From Candidatus Tidjanibacter faecipullorum (GTDB lineage: Bacteria; Bacteroidota; Bacteroidia; Bacteroidales; Rikenellaceae): DNA of 64,000 bases. The DNA is taken from contig DXCC01000031.1 in the NCBI GenBank assembly GCA_019116245.1, forward strand, positions 1 to 64,000, given 5' to 3'. The position numbers and the translations under genes are program-made. The notes under the pieces were generated by a model, which searched no databases, had not been told where the DNA came from, and worked only from the letters and a program-made list of their open reading frames with translations. This document shows positions 1 through 10,898 of this stretch, one piece after another. The first letter of the stretch is position 1; each line of letters begins with the position of its first letter.

Positions 1-342
1 GAGCAGTACCGCCATGCGGAGGGGGTGGTGTTCATTGTGGATCCGCCATACCTGTCGACGGAGGTAGGGGCCTACAAGTGTTATTGGAAGCTGGGCGACT
101 ACCTCGACGTGCTGAAGGTGCTGGACGGCCAGTCCTATGTCTATTTTTCCTCGACCAAGTCGCAGATCGTCGAGCTGATGGACTGGGTGACGACCTCGAC
201 ATTTTCCGGCAACCCGTTTGCCGGTGCCGAACGCCGCGAGCAAAGCGTCACGATCAACCACTCCTCGCACTACATGGACATCATGATGTTTAAAAAAGCA
301 GGGCTATGTGGCGCCGAAAATGTGGCGCCGCCGCGAGTGTAG
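1..342 (+). CDS. D12-class adenine-specific DNA methyltransferase, C-terminal fragment (5' end outside window)
   Basis: The open frame runs in from base 1 (the track's GTG at 25 is internal). It carries the DPPY catalytic motif IV of N6-adenine methyltransferases about 14 residues in, followed by a typical downstream strand/helix pattern. Enzymes of this class transfer a methyl group from S-adenosylmethionine to adenine in DNA, and in Bacteroidetes they are common in prophages and conjugative elements. Only the last ~113 residues are visible, so target site and family cannot be fixed. It faces a tRNA-Arg gene, a usual place for an integrated element to end, so a mobile origin is likely but is inference. 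Confidence 0.72.
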   Translation, partial: EQYRHAEGVVFIVDPPYLSTEVGAYKCYWKLGDYLDVLKVLDGQSYVYFSSTKSQIVELMDWVTTSTFSGNPFAGAERREQSVTINHSSHYMDIMMFKKAGLCGAENVAPPRV

Positions 343-395
343 GGAGCATTTCGCTAATCTGATCAATAGTGTGGGCGGATACGCTGGAAATAATG

Positions 396-424
396 AAAAA
401 GCAAGGCCCAATGACCTTGCTTTT
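396..424 (+). terminator. Rho-independent terminator after the methylase
   Basis: A stem of AAAAGCAAGG with CCTTGCTTTT closes a 7-base loop. It is A-rich on one side and T-rich on the other, so it could act in both directions between the methylase and the tRNA-Arg gene. Confidence 0.7.
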
Positions 425-492
425 ATTGTCTTAAATGGTTGTCCATTTGGTTGCCACTATTGGCTAACTTGCTGATAATCAGTATTAGTTAG

Positions 493-564
493 TAGTTCCA
501 CCAGGAATCGAACCTGAATCTACAGTTTAGGAAACTGTCGTTCTATCCGTTGAACTATGGAACC
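493..564 (-). tRNA. tRNA-Arg (anticodon CCU)
   Basis: Read on the minus strand the segment folds as a full cloverleaf: acceptor GGTTCCA/TGGAACT with a G-U first pair, D arm GTTC/GAAC, anticodon stem ACAGT/ACTGT with loop TTCCTAA, and a T arm containing GGTTCGATTCC. The anticodon CCU reads AGG. No CCA is encoded. The 3' end points toward the truncated methylase at the window edge, and the gene lies downstream of fabH on the same strand. Confidence 0.93.
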
Positions 565-570
565 GTAAGA

Positions 571-612
571 TACCATCTGCCGAATCATCCGAAGATTGGA
601 CGGCAGATGGTA
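571..612. repeat. Perfect 12-bp inverted repeat between fabH and tRNA-Arg
   Basis: TACCATCTGCCG and its exact complement CGGCAGATGGTA flank an 18-base loop that contains a smaller hairpin (ATC/GAT). There is no T run on either side, so it is not a typical intrinsic terminator. It could be an RNA-processing or attenuation hairpin between fabH and the tRNA, or a protein-binding site. Confidence 0.6.
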
Positions 613-665
613 TTATGCGTTATGCGGCGCCGGAGAACACCTGCGTGTCCCGCGTTGCCAAAGGC

Positions 666-1676
666 TTATTTCGAGAAATCGCCGCCGTTGTAGGCCCATT
701 TGAGGTAGATCGAACCCCATGTGAAACCTCCGCCGAACGAGGCGAGAATCAGATTGTCACCTTTGCTCAACCGGCTTTCGTAATCCCACAGGCAAAGCGG
801 GATGGTGGCAGCCGTGGTATTGCCGTATTTCTCGATGATGAGCATGCATTTTTCGCGCGGCAGGCCGATCCGTTTGGCTACGGCATCGATGATGCGCAGG
901 TTGGCCTGGTGGGGAACCAGGTAACGGATATCCTTCGCTTCGAGGTTGTTGCGGCGCATGATCTCCTCCGTGACGTCAGCCATGTTGGTCACCGCAGCCT
1001 TGAATACGCTTTGACCGTCCTGATGGGCATAATGCCACCGGTTGCGCACGGTTTCCTCCGTTGCGGGATAGGCCGAACCGCCTGCTTTCATGTAGAGGTG
1101 CTTGCCTCCGTTGCCGTCGCTGCGGGTAATGGAGTCAATGACGCCGTATCCTTCGGTGCTGGGTTCCAGCAGAACGGCGGCAGCGCCGTCGCCGAAGAGC
1201 GGCAGGGTGGTACGGTCGGTCGGGTCGATGATGGACGACATCTTGTCCGCTCCGATGACGACCACTTTCTTGTTGCGGCCCGTTTCGATGTATTGCGATG
1301 CCGTGACCAGCGCGAAGATGAAGCCGCTGCAGGCGGCCAGAGTGTCGAATCCGAAGGCATTCTTCAGACCGCATTTGGCAGCCGTCAGATTGGCGGTCGA
1401 GGGGAAGAACATGTCGGGCGTCACCGTGGCGCAAATGACCATGTCCACGTCGAGCGGATCGGTGTTGGTTTTTTCCAGCAGGTCGTTGACGGCCCTTTCC
1501 GCCATATACGATGTGCCGAGGCCTTCACCCTTGAGGATGCGGCGGGTTTTGATACCCACGCGCGTCATGATCCATTCGTCGGAGGTGTCCACCATCTTGC
1601 TCAGCTCGAAGTTGTCGAGTACGTAATCCGGCAGATAGGCTCCGACGCCTGTTATTGCTGCTGTAATTTTCTTCAT
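666..1676 (-). CDS. fabH: 3-oxoacyl-ACP synthase III (FabH)
   Basis: FabH condenses acetyl-CoA (or a branched primer) with malonyl-ACP to start fatty-acid synthesis in the cytoplasm. The 336-residue protein has the family's usual length and the full catalytic triad: Cys116 in AACSG, His256 in VPHQAN and Asn286 in YGNTTAAT. The glycine-rich C-terminal FGGGFTWG segment is also typical. Its ATG overlaps the plsX stop by one base (TGATG), so the two are translationally coupled. It ends the rpmF-plsX-fabH lipid cluster that is conserved in many bacteria. The primer used (straight or branched) cannot be read from sequence alone. Confidence 0.95.
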   Translation of the reverse strand: MKKITAAITGVGAYLPDYVLDNFELSKMVDTSDEWIMTRVGIKTRRILKGEGLGTSYMAERAVNDLLEKTNTDPLDVDMVICATVTPDMFFPSTANLTAAKCGLKNAFGFDTLAACSGFIFALVTASQYIETGRNKKVVVIGADKMSSIIDPTDRTTLPLFGDGAAAVLLEPSTEGYGVIDSITRSDGNGGKHLYMKAGGSAYPATEETVRNRWHYAHQDGQSVFKAAVTNMADVTEEIMRRNNLEAKDIRYLVPHQANLRIIDAVAKRIGLPREKCMLIIEKYGNTTAATIPLCLWDYESRLSKGDNLILASFGGGFTWGSIYLKWAYNGGDFSK

Positions 1677-2626
1677 CAGAAATTACGAAAAGTCTCCTGT
1701 AGTTTGGTAATCAGTCCGCTGCGGATCGTCTTTTCGGTTTGGCGGATCATGTTCTGAATGGCAAGGGAGGAAGAACGTCCGTGTCCGATGATTACGGTTC
1801 CGTTGATGCCCAGCACGGCTGTGCCGCCAACGTATTCGTAATTGAGCCGGTCGATATAGGCGTCAGACAGGCCGCGCTGGCGGGCGATTTCGTAGAAACC
1901 CTCCGTCTGTTTGAGGATGGTGTTTCCGACGAAGCCGTCGCAGACGACGACATCGGCTTTCCCGCCCGAAAAGATTTCGTTGGCCTCGATGTTGCCCACG
2001 AAATTGTACTTTCCGTTTTCGGCCATCAGTTCATAGGCGGCCTTGGTGGCAAGATTGCCCTTTTCCTTTTCTGCACCGATATTGAGCAAGGCGATCCGTG
2101 GGCGTTTCCGGTTCAGTACGGCCTCGGCATAGGTACTGCCGAGGAGGCCGTATTGATCCAGAACGTCGGGTTTGCAGTCTACGTTCAGACCGACGTCGAG
2201 CAACAGGAAACTGCTCCCGTCGAGTGTGGAGATCTGTGCGGAGATAGCGGGGCGGATAACGCCGGCTATCGCACCGACGGAATACATGGCTCCTACGAGC
2301 ATAGCTCCCGTCGCTCCGGCACTTGCAAAACCGTCTATTTGCCTCGTTTTGAGGTAATCGTAACCTACCCGGATGCTGGAGTTCGGCTTTTGGTTGTAGG
2401 CCTTGGCCGGATGGTCGTTCATGCCGATCACTTCGGTGGTCGGCACGATGTCGAACATCGCATGCGAGGCGCCGTGCCGGTCCAGTTCGTGCCGGATGGC
2501 CTGTTCGTCGCCGAACAGCACCAGGCGGCAGTCGTCGCCGACCTGCTCGCGTGCAGCCAATGCGCCCTCGATGACGACTTGCGGTGCAAAGTCGCCACCC
2601 ATTGCGTCGATACCGATCTTCAGCAT
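1676..2626 (-). CDS. plsX: Phosphate acyltransferase PlsX
   Basis: PlsX makes acyl-phosphate from acyl-ACP, the acyl donor for PlsY in phospholipid synthesis. The 316-residue protein opens with the family signature [12 protein letters not shown], has the MNDHPAKA segment, and ends with a helical region typical of PlsX. It lies 35 bases downstream of rpmF and is coupled to fabH, the arrangement seen across bacteria. The protein is expected to be a peripheral membrane enzyme; the sequence shows no transmembrane helices. Confidence 0.95.
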   Translation of the reverse strand: MLKIGIDAMGGDFAPQVVIEGALAAREQVGDDCRLVLFGDEQAIRHELDRHGASHAMFDIVPTTEVIGMNDHPAKAYNQKPNSSIRVGYDYLKTRQIDGFASAGATGAMLVGAMYSVGAIAGVIRPAISAQISTLDGSSFLLLDVGLNVDCKPDVLDQYGLLGSTYAEAVLNRKRPRIALLNIGAEKEKGNLATKAAYELMAENGKYNFVGNIEANEIFSGGKADVVVCDGFVGNTILKQTEGFYEIARQRGLSDAYIDRLNYEYVGGTAVLGINGTVIIGHGRSSSLAIQNMIRQTEKTIRSGLITKLQETFRNF

Positions 2627-2661
2627 GGGGGAATACCGGTTAGATCAACTCCCAAGCGGGA

Positions 2662-2844
2662 TTATTCCGCTTTCTTCTCGATGGCGAGTTTGCCGCGGTA
2701 GAAACCGCACTCGGGGCAAACCCTGTGGTACTGTACGGCAGCGCCGCAGTTGGAGCAAACGGCAACGGTCGGAGTTGCTGCCTTGTAGTGCGTACGTCTT
2801 TTATCGCGTCTCGTCGAGGAGACCTTGTGTTTGGGATGTGCCAT
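2662..2844 (-). CDS. rpmF: 50S ribosomal protein L32
   Basis: This 60-residue basic protein starts MAHPKHKVSSTRRDKRR and carries two zinc-ribbon knuckles, CSNCG and CPECG, the zinc-binding (C+) form of L32. It is a structural protein of the large ribosomal subunit. It sits 22 bases after yceD and just before plsX, the standard yceD-rpmF-plsX-fabH order. Confidence 0.96.
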   Translation of the reverse strand: MAHPKHKVSSTRRDKRRTHYKAATPTVAVCSNCGAAVQYHRVCPECGFYRGKLAIEKKAE

Positions 2845-2866
2845 GGTTTTTTATTGAATTAATAGG

Positions 2867-3454
2867 TTATTCGTTGCGTTGTTGGTTGTCCTCTTCGGCT
2901 TCGAGCCGGGCCTTGAGCTGTTGCAGCTGTTCGTTGCCTTCGGCCCTGGCCAGCGTGCGGCTTTCGGCTTCGATAGCGTCGAATTCGGCTTCGCTGACGA
3001 TGCGGAACCGTTCCAGCATGCGGGCGTCGCAGAGGGGATTGCCGTCGGCATCCTCGCCGTGAATCCTGCGGTAGGGCAGGCTCAGCACGATGCTTTCATA
3101 GAGATACTGGGCAAGGTTCAACTCGCCGTCGGTCGGATTGATCCACATCAGGTCGCCGTCGTAGTCCGTGATCTCGTCGGAGAACTTCACGGTCAGCCGG
3201 CCGTCGTAGTCCACCGGCAGAACCAGATCGGCCAGACAGCGGTCGCAGGGAACGGTCACCTCGCCTTCGAGATGCACGTCCAGCACCAGCATGGAAGCCG
3301 CTTTCTTAAGTTCCACCGCAGCCCGGACGGAACCATCCGTGATGTCGGTCTCTTCGAATGCCGCGAAGAAGGGGGCCTCCATCGTGAATTCGAAGCGGTG
3401 GCTGCCGTTCGACAGACTTTTCCACGGGATGATGTATGTCTTCAGTATATCCAT
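2867..3454 (-). CDS. YceD/DUF177 family protein
   Basis: The track ORF starts at 3862, but its first 136 codons are the antisense of aroC; the likely start is the ATG at 3454, giving 195 residues beginning MDILKTYIIP. The protein matches the YceD/DUF177 family in length and has the conserved CDRC motif (VPCDRCLADL) after a beta-rich N-terminal half, with an acidic C-terminus. Family members sit directly upstream of rpmF and are linked to 23S rRNA accumulation in plants and E. coli, but the biochemical role is not settled. Position and CxxC motif support the call. Confidence 0.88.
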   Translation of the reverse strand: MDILKTYIIPWKSLSNGSHRFEFTMEAPFFAAFEETDITDGSVRAAVELKKAASMLVLDVHLEGEVTVPCDRCLADLVLPVDYDGRLTVKFSDEITDYDGDLMWINPTDGELNLAQYLYESIVLSLPYRRIHGEDADGNPLCDARMLERFRIVSEAEFDAIEAESRTLARAEGNEQLQQLKARLEAEEDNQQRNE

Positions 3455-3551
3455 ATCAGCCCGCAAATTTAATAATTTTAATTGAAACGCAAAGGGATTC
3501 TTCCGATTCTTTCGCTTGGAGGGGCGTGGCGGAGGTTCCGGCCGGGTGCAG

Positions 3552-4535
3552 CTATGCCCGGCGGAGCGACAGGTCGGCCAGTGCAAGGGCCAGAGCCGCC
3601 TCGGCGACGACAGCACCCCGAAGGGCGATGCAGGCGTCGTGGCGGCCTCCGACGGTAAGCGGAGCGGTCGTTCCCCTCCGGGCGTCGAAGGTCTCCTGCG
3701 GCAGGGCAATGCTGGGGGTGGGCTTGAAGGCAACACGCAGGCGGATGTCGTTGCCGTTGGCGATGCCGCCGTTGATGCCGCCGTCATTGTTGGTGAAGGT
3801 GTGGCCGGAGCCGTCTGCGATCCGGTCGTTGTTGGCGCTTCCTGTGCGGCGTGCGGCCTCAAAACCTGCGCCGAATTCGACGCCCTTGACGCCGGGAATG
3901 GAAAAAAGCAGGTGGGCGGCCACCGATTCGACCGAGTCGAAGAAGGGTTCGCCCACGCCGCGCGCCACGCCCCGGGCGACTACCTCGACGATGCCGCCGG
4001 CCGAATCGCCCCTCCGGCGCAGTTCGGCGAGCAGTTCGTCGAACCGGGCGGGATCGCTCTCGCCGCCGATCTCGGTCAGCCGTGTGGCAAAGGAGACGTC
4101 CGGCAGCAGTTTCTTGGCGATGGCTCCGGCGGCCACGAGGGCTACGGTCATGCGTCCCGAAAACATGCCGCCGCCGCGCGGGTCGTTGTAGCCGCCGTAT
4201 TTGACGGCGGCGGCCAGGTCGGCATGGGAGGGGCGGTAGTGGTGGCGCAGCGTGTCGTAGTCCTGTGAGTGCAGATTGCCGTTGGCGAACAGCAGGGTGA
4301 GCGGCGCGCCGGTCGTGTGGCCGTTCAGCAGACCGGAGACGATCTGGGGACAGTCCTGTTCGGCGCGCGGCGTACTGCCGGCGTGTCGGCCTCCCTGCCG
4401 ACGGGCCAGGTCGGGGAGCAGTTCCTTGGCCGCGAGCGGTGTGCCGGCGGGAATACCGTCGATCACGACGCCGACGTACGGGCCGTGGGATTCGCCGAAA
4501 AGGGTGAGGCGGAGGGCTGTTCCTATGGTGTTCAT
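3552..4535 (-). CDS. aroC: Chorismate synthase
   Basis: AroC converts EPSP to chorismate with reduced FMN, the last shikimate step. The chosen ATG (4535) gives 327 residues and overlaps the aroA stop as ATGA; the longer track ORF reads antisense of aroA. Visible signatures are GESHGPYVGVVIDGIPAG near the N-terminus, RPSHAD, the GGINGGIANG flavin/substrate loop and RHDACIALR near the C-terminus. It is somewhat shorter than many homologues (about 350-360), ending soon after the last conserved helix, but no key motif is missing. Confidence 0.95.
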   Translation of the reverse strand: MNTIGTALRLTLFGESHGPYVGVVIDGIPAGTPLAAKELLPDLARRQGGRHAGSTPRAEQDCPQIVSGLLNGHTTGAPLTLLFANGNLHSQDYDTLRHHYRPSHADLAAAVKYGGYNDPRGGGMFSGRMTVALVAAGAIAKKLLPDVSFATRLTEIGGESDPARFDELLAELRRRGDSAGGIVEVVARGVARGVGEPFFDSVESVAAHLLFSIPGVKGVEFGAGFEAARRTGSANNDRIADGSGHTFTNNDGGINGGIANGNDIRLRVAFKPTPSIALPQETFDARRGTTAPLTVGGRHDACIALRGAVVAEAALALALADLSLRRA

Positions 4536-5782
4536 GCCTGTTGCGGGGTGGTGAGCCGTTCGAGGTCGTCCCAGAACCGGGGATAGGATTTGGTGACGGC
4601 CTGAGCATTGGTGATGATGACGGGGCCTTCGGCGGAGAGCGCGGCGATGGCGGCGGCCATGGCGATGCGATGGTCTCCGCAACTGTCGGCTTCACCGCCG
4701 CTCAGGCGGCCTCCGCGTACGGTCATGACATCGTCGTCGAACGAGACGTCCATGCCCAGCCGGGTGTATTGCGTGTGGATCGCTTCGGCGCGGTTGCTCT
4801 CCTTGTAGATCAATCGGTTGACGCCGTGGATGTGGCTTTCGCCCTCGCAGTTGGCCGCCAGCACCGCCAGAATGGGGAAGAGGTCGGGACGCTGCGTGGC
4901 ATCGAAATCGAAGGCGGTCAGTTCGCGGTGGCGGACGGTGATCTCGTTGGGCGTGGTGATGATGACGGCACCGGCCTTGGTCAGGGCCTCGATGATGGCC
5001 AGGTCGGCCTGCAGGGAGAGGGTGTTCATCGGCCTGGCGGTCACCTCGCCGGCGATGGCTCCCGCCACGAGCATGAAGGCGGCGCTGCTCCAGTCACCTT
5101 CGATGTGCAGTTTGGTGGGGACGTAGTGCTGGCCTCCGGGGATGAAAAACTCGCGGAAGTTGTTGTGCTCCATGCGGATCTTGAACTTGGCGGCCAGATC
5201 GACCGTGACGGCCAGGTAGGGCAGGCTGTTGGGCTGTTCGACATGGAGAATGGTGTCGCCGGCCGCCAGCGGCAGGGCCATCAGCAGGCCCGTCAGAAAC
5301 TGGGAACTGACCTGGGCGTCCACATCTGTTTCGCCGCCCCGCAGCGGGCCGTGAACGGCGATGGGGAGGAAGCCGTTCGAGACGACCTCGACGCCCAGGT
5401 TGCGTAGCGGCTCGATCATCATGCCGATCGGGCGGCGCAGCATGGTACCGCTGCCGGTGATGGTGATTTCGCGGTCGCACAGGGCGGCTACCGGGGTGAA
5501 CAGCCGGGTGGCCAGGCCCGATTCGCCCGTATTGATCCGGTCGGTGCGCGGAGCCAGTCCGCCCCGGATGACATACTCGGTGGGGCCGGTCTGGCGCAGT
5601 TCGGCGCCGAGATGGGTGATGACATCCATGGCATATCGGGTGTCGTCGCACAGTTCGATGTTGCTGAGCGTCGTTTCGCCTTCGCTCAGCAGCGCGGCGG
5701 CCAGGGCGCGCTGTGCATAGCTTTTGGAGCAGGGGGGGCGCACTTCGCCCGATACGTGCGAAGGCGATATGGTCTTGTCCAT
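4532..5782 (-). CDS. aroA: 3-phosphoshikimate 1-carboxyvinyltransferase (EPSP synthase)
   Basis: AroA joins phosphoenolpyruvate to shikimate-3-phosphate. The 416-residue protein has the N-terminal CSKSYAQR phosphate-binding loop, the RPDLFPILA and YKESNR segments and the DHRIAMA motif near the C-terminus. The loop that is usually GNAGTAMRP in E. coli-type enzymes reads GESGLATRLF here, so the proline and threonine that shape inhibitor sensitivity in class I enzymes are not conserved. It is coupled to aroC by a 4-base overlap and lies 29 bases after lptB. Confidence 0.95.
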   Translation of the reverse strand: MDKTISPSHVSGEVRPPCSKSYAQRALAAALLSEGETTLSNIELCDDTRYAMDVITHLGAELRQTGPTEYVIRGGLAPRTDRINTGESGLATRLFTPVAALCDREITITGSGTMLRRPIGMMIEPLRNLGVEVVSNGFLPIAVHGPLRGGETDVDAQVSSQFLTGLLMALPLAAGDTILHVEQPNSLPYLAVTVDLAAKFKIRMEHNNFREFFIPGGQHYVPTKLHIEGDWSSAAFMLVAGAIAGEVTARPMNTLSLQADLAIIEALTKAGAVIITTPNEITVRHRELTAFDFDATQRPDLFPILAVLAANCEGESHIHGVNRLIYKESNRAEAIHTQYTRLGMDVSFDDDVMTVRGGRLSGGEADSCGDHRIAMAAAIAALSAEGPVIITNAQAVTKSYPRFWDDLERLTTPQQA

Positions 5783-5811
5783 AGATGGCGGATATTATAA
5801 AAGGACGGGAA

Positions 5812-6546
5812 TCAGCGGAGCTTGAAGTCCTGTCCCAGGTAGACTTTGCGGACCTGTTCGTCGTTGGCAAGGTCTTCGGCGGAACCGGCCTTCAGCACCC
5901 GACCCTCGAAAAGCAGGTAGGTGCGGTCCGTGATGCTGAGCGTCTCGTGAACGTTGTGGTCGGTGATGATGACGCCGATGTTCTTGTCCTTCAGCGTGCG
6001 GACAATGCTCTGGATATCCTCCACGGCAATGGGGTCCACACCGGCGAAGGGCTCGTCGAGCAGGATGAATTTCGGGTTGATGGAGACGGCGCGGGCAATC
6101 TCGGTGCGGCGCCGCTCGCCGCCGGAGAGCTGGATACCCTTGCTCTTGCGGACCTTCTGCAGGCGGAACTCCTCGATCAGATTCTCGACCCGTTCGCGCT
6201 GGTATTCTTTCGAGTAGTTGGTCATTTCGAGTACCGAGCGGATGTTGTCCTCCACGCTCAGGTGGCGGAATACGGAGGCCTCCTGGGCCAGGTAGCCCAC
6301 GCCGAGCTGGGCGCGCTTGTAGACGGGGAGTTTGGTGATGTCCTGTGTCTGGCCCTCCTCTTCGAGGAAAATCTGGCCTTCGTTGGGCTTGATCAGCCCG
6401 ACGATCATGTAGAAGGTCGTGGTCTTGCCGGCGCCGTTGGGACCGAGCAGACCGACGATCTCGCCCTGGTTGACGTCGATGGATACGTGGTTGACGACGG
6501 TGCGGGTTTTGTATTTCTTGACCAGTCCGGAGGTGTACAGTCTCAT
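5812..6546 (-). CDS. lptB: LPS export ABC transporter ATPase LptB
   Basis: LptB powers extraction of lipopolysaccharide from the inner membrane with LptFG. The protein has Walker A GPNGAGKTT, Q-loop region, ABC signature LSGGERRR, Walker B FILLDEP and the H-loop in ITDHNVHET; these residues and the compact length fit LptB rather than a generic ABC ATPase. I prefer the ATG at 6546 (244 residues, MRLYTSGLVKKYK) over the track start at 6573, because a promoter -7 box (TAACTTTG) lies at 6578-6571 and would place the transcript start downstream of 6573. It heads the aroA-aroC-yceD-rpmF-plsX-fabH run. Confidence 0.93.
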   Translation of the reverse strand: MRLYTSGLVKKYKTRTVVNHVSIDVNQGEIVGLLGPNGAGKTTTFYMIVGLIKPNEGQIFLEEEGQTQDITKLPVYKRAQLGVGYLAQEASVFRHLSVEDNIRSVLEMTNYSKEYQRERVENLIEEFRLQKVRKSKGIQLSGGERRRTEIARAVSINPKFILLDEPFAGVDPIAVEDIQSIVRTLKDKNIGVIITDHNVHETLSITDRTYLLFEGRVLKAGSAEDLANDEQVRKVYLGQDFKLR

Positions 6547-6570
6547 GGAAATTCTGAAAAAACTTTTGGA

Positions 6571-6578
6571 CAAAGTTA
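6571..6578 (-). promoter_or_regulatory. Putative -7 box for lptB (TAACTTTG)
   Basis: Matches the Bacteroidetes TAnnTTTG -7 consensus 25 bases before the lptB ATG. No clear TTTG -33 box is found at the usual distance, so this is only moderately supported. Confidence 0.45.
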
Positions 6579-6707
6579 GGTAAATATTGGAAAAAGGTTA
6601 TATCTTTATGTTATGAAAGATTACTGGGTCCAGTAGATTTCTGCTGCGGCGTCTGCCGGAGCGGCCGCGAGGCACTCATCACGATCCAACGAGGAAGCGA
6701 GGAGAAC

Positions 6708-8903
<2,196 letters not shown>

Positions 8904-9067
8904 TCCGTGCGGTCGCCTTCGGTGTGAAGCAGGGGATGGAATTTCCGGTTTTGTACGTGAAGTTCCGTTTTTCAACACGTGATCGGAAGTATTGTTCCGT
9001 TTTTTAACCGGGTGTATAAAGCGTGCAGTGACAGTCGGTTACGTTGCAATTTATTTTCCGCGGACGC

Positions 9068-9098
9068 TTGCAGAAAAGAAAAATTTTTTTCAAATTTG
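9068..9098 (+). promoter_or_regulatory. Putative tnaA promoter
   Basis: A TTG (9068-9070) is followed after exactly 20 bases by CAAATTTG (9091-9098), one mismatch from the Bacteroidetes -7 consensus TAnnTTTG. The predicted leader to the tnaA ATG is about 60 bases and AT-rich. No TnaC-like leader peptide (a short ORF with a key Trp) is present. Confidence 0.55.
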
Positions 9099-9166
9099 TC
9101 AAGTCGCATTAAAATTTTATCAATCGGTCACTTCGAAATTCATAATAACCTTTAAAAACAGAACTT

Positions 9167-10543
9167 ATGGAACTGCCATTCGCAGAATCTTGGAAAATCA
9201 AAATGGTTGAGCCGATCCGCAAAAGCACCCGCGAGGAGCGTGAGCGTTGGATGAAAGAGGCTCATTACAACGTATTCCAGCTCAAGGCCGAGCAGGTTTA
9301 CATCGACTGCATCACCGACTCCGGTACGGGTGCCATGAGCGACCGTCAGTGGGCTGCCATGATGATGGGTGACGAGAGCTACGCCGGCGCATCGTCGTTC
9401 TTCCGTCTGAAAGACACCATCACCCGTCTGACCGGTTTCACCTACGTGATCCCGACGCACCAGGGCCGTGCTGCCGAGAACGTGCTCTTCAGCTACCTCG
9501 TAAAGGCCGGCGATATCGTTCCGGGCAACTCGCACTTCGATACGACCAAGGGTCACATCGAGAGCCGCAAGGCCATCGCGCTGGACTGCACGATCGACGA
9601 GGCGAAGGATACGCAGCTCGAAATTCCGTTCAAAGGTAACGTAGATCCGAAGAAACTGGAGAAAGCGCTGGCCGAGCACGCCGACAAGATCCCGTTCATC
9701 ATCGTAACGATCACCAACAACACGGCCGGCGGTCAGCCCGTATCGATGCAGAACCTGCGCGAGGTACGTGCCATCGCCGACAAGTATAACAAACGTGTCG
9801 TATTCGACTCCGCACGGTTCGCCGAGAATGCCTACTTCATCAAGACCCGTGAGGAAGGCTATGCCGACAAGACCATCAAGGAGATCACCAAGGAGATGTT
9901 CTCGCTGGCTGACGGTATGACCATGAGCGCCAAGAAGGACGGTATCGTCAACATGGGCGGTTTCATCGCTACCCGTTGGGAGGACTGGTATGAGGGTGCA
10001 AAATGCTACTGCATCCCGTTCGAGGGTTATCTGACCTACGGCGGTATGAACGGCCGTGATATGGACGCTCTGGCTGTCGGTCTGGATGAGAACACCGAGT
10101 TCGACAACCTCGAGACCCGTATCAAACAGGTTGAGTATCTGGCTAAACGTCTCGATGAGTTTGGCATTCCCTACCAGCGTCCTGCCGGTGGTCACGCCAT
10201 CTTCGTGGATGCCTCCAAGATCCTGACCCACGTTCCGAAGGAGCAGTTCCCGGCTCAGACCCTGACCGTAGAGCTCTACCTCGAGGCCGGTATCCGTGGC
10301 TGCGAGATCGGTTACATCCTCGCCGACCGTGACCCGGTAACGCGTGAGAACCGTTTCGGCGGTCTCGACCTGCTCCGTCTGGCTATTCCGCGTCGTGTGT
10401 ACACCAACAACCACATGGATGTGATCGCTGTCGCTCTGAAGAACGTTTACGATAGAAGAGAGCAGATCACCAAGGGTGTGAAGATCGTTTGGGAGGCCGA
10501 ACTGATGCGTCACTTCACCGTTCAGCTCGAGCCGGTGAAATAG
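9167..10543 (+). CDS. tnaA: Tryptophanase (tryptophan indole-lyase)
   Basis: The enzyme splits tryptophan into indole, pyruvate and ammonia using pyridoxal phosphate. The 458-residue protein has the PLP lysine in MSAKKD, the DSARFAENAYF strand and a C-terminal LMRHFTVQL with the His of tryptophanases. Two positions separate it from tyrosine phenol-lyase as recalled: the active-site Thr of TPL is Asp (HFDTTKGH), and the TPL-specific Arg is Ile (IRGCEIGYI). Codon usage is strongly biased toward apparent highly expressed codons compared with neighbours. It stands alone, with its own promoter and terminator, and no tryptophan permease gene follows. Confidence 0.94.
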   Translation: MELPFAESWKIKMVEPIRKSTREERERWMKEAHYNVFQLKAEQVYIDCITDSGTGAMSDRQWAAMMMGDESYAGASSFFRLKDTITRLTGFTYVIPTHQGRAAENVLFSYLVKAGDIVPGNSHFDTTKGHIESRKAIALDCTIDEAKDTQLEIPFKGNVDPKKLEKALAEHADKIPFIIVTITNNTAGGQPVSMQNLREVRAIADKYNKRVVFDSARFAENAYFIKTREEGYADKTIKEITKEMFSLADGMTMSAKKDGIVNMGGFIATRWEDWYEGAKCYCIPFEGYLTYGGMNGRDMDALAVGLDENTEFDNLETRIKQVEYLAKRLDEFGIPYQRPAGGHAIFVDASKILTHVPKEQFPAQTLTVELYLEAGIRGCEIGYILADRDPVTRENRFGGLDLLRLAIPRRVYTNNHMDVIAVALKNVYDRREQITKGVKIVWEAELMRHFTVQLEPVK

Positions 10544-10569
10544 TTCGGACACGATTCCGTAAACTTTGG

Positions 10570-10600
10570 GCCGGAGCGGATTTTCCGCTCCGGCTTTTTT
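10570..10600 (+). terminator. Strong terminator after tnaA
   Basis: An 11-bp perfect stem (GCCGGAGCGGA/TCCGCTCCGGC) with a TTT loop is followed by six T's. It makes tnaA monocistronic. Confidence 0.93.
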
Positions 10601-10898
10601 GTGCTCTGCCGGAAGCGGAGGAGCACCGGCCGGAACCGGAGATGTGCCCGTGTCCTTATGCCCAAGTGCTTATCGGCCCGTCGGGGGCGGGATAGTCAAA
10701 GGACAGCGGACAGACTATCTGTGGTAACAGGAGCGATACGGTCGGCGGGGCAATTTATGGTACGGCGTTCAATGAGGCCGGGCCAGCAGACAGAATGTGC
10801 AGGACAGGGTGGATCGGCGCGTCCGATGATGGACGCGGGGCGGCATTGTGGAGCCATGCAGACGGGTAAAGGGAACGTCCGGCAGCCGCAGAGGCGGA
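10601..10898. other. Intergenic stretch with no supported gene
   Basis: About 300 bases lie between the tnaA terminator and the stop of the convergent M23 gene. The ORFs here (10489-10695, 10601-10939) have shadow-type arginine/glycine-rich translations and no promoter or start context. No RNA gene or repeat is evident. Confidence 0.6.

Noticed and set aside
2867-3862. 331-residue version of the YceD protein
   Set aside because: The first 136 residues are antisense of aroC and composed of Pro/Thr/Ala shadow sequence; the ATG at 3454 fits the family.
8992-9210. 72-codon ORF upstream of tnaA as a TnaC-type leader peptide
   Set aside because: It has no Trp codon, is far longer than TnaC and overlaps the tnaA start out of frame.
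9167-10543. Tyrosine phenol-lyase instead of tryptophanase
   Set aside because: The active-site Asp (FDTT) and Ile (CEIG) are of the tryptophanase type.
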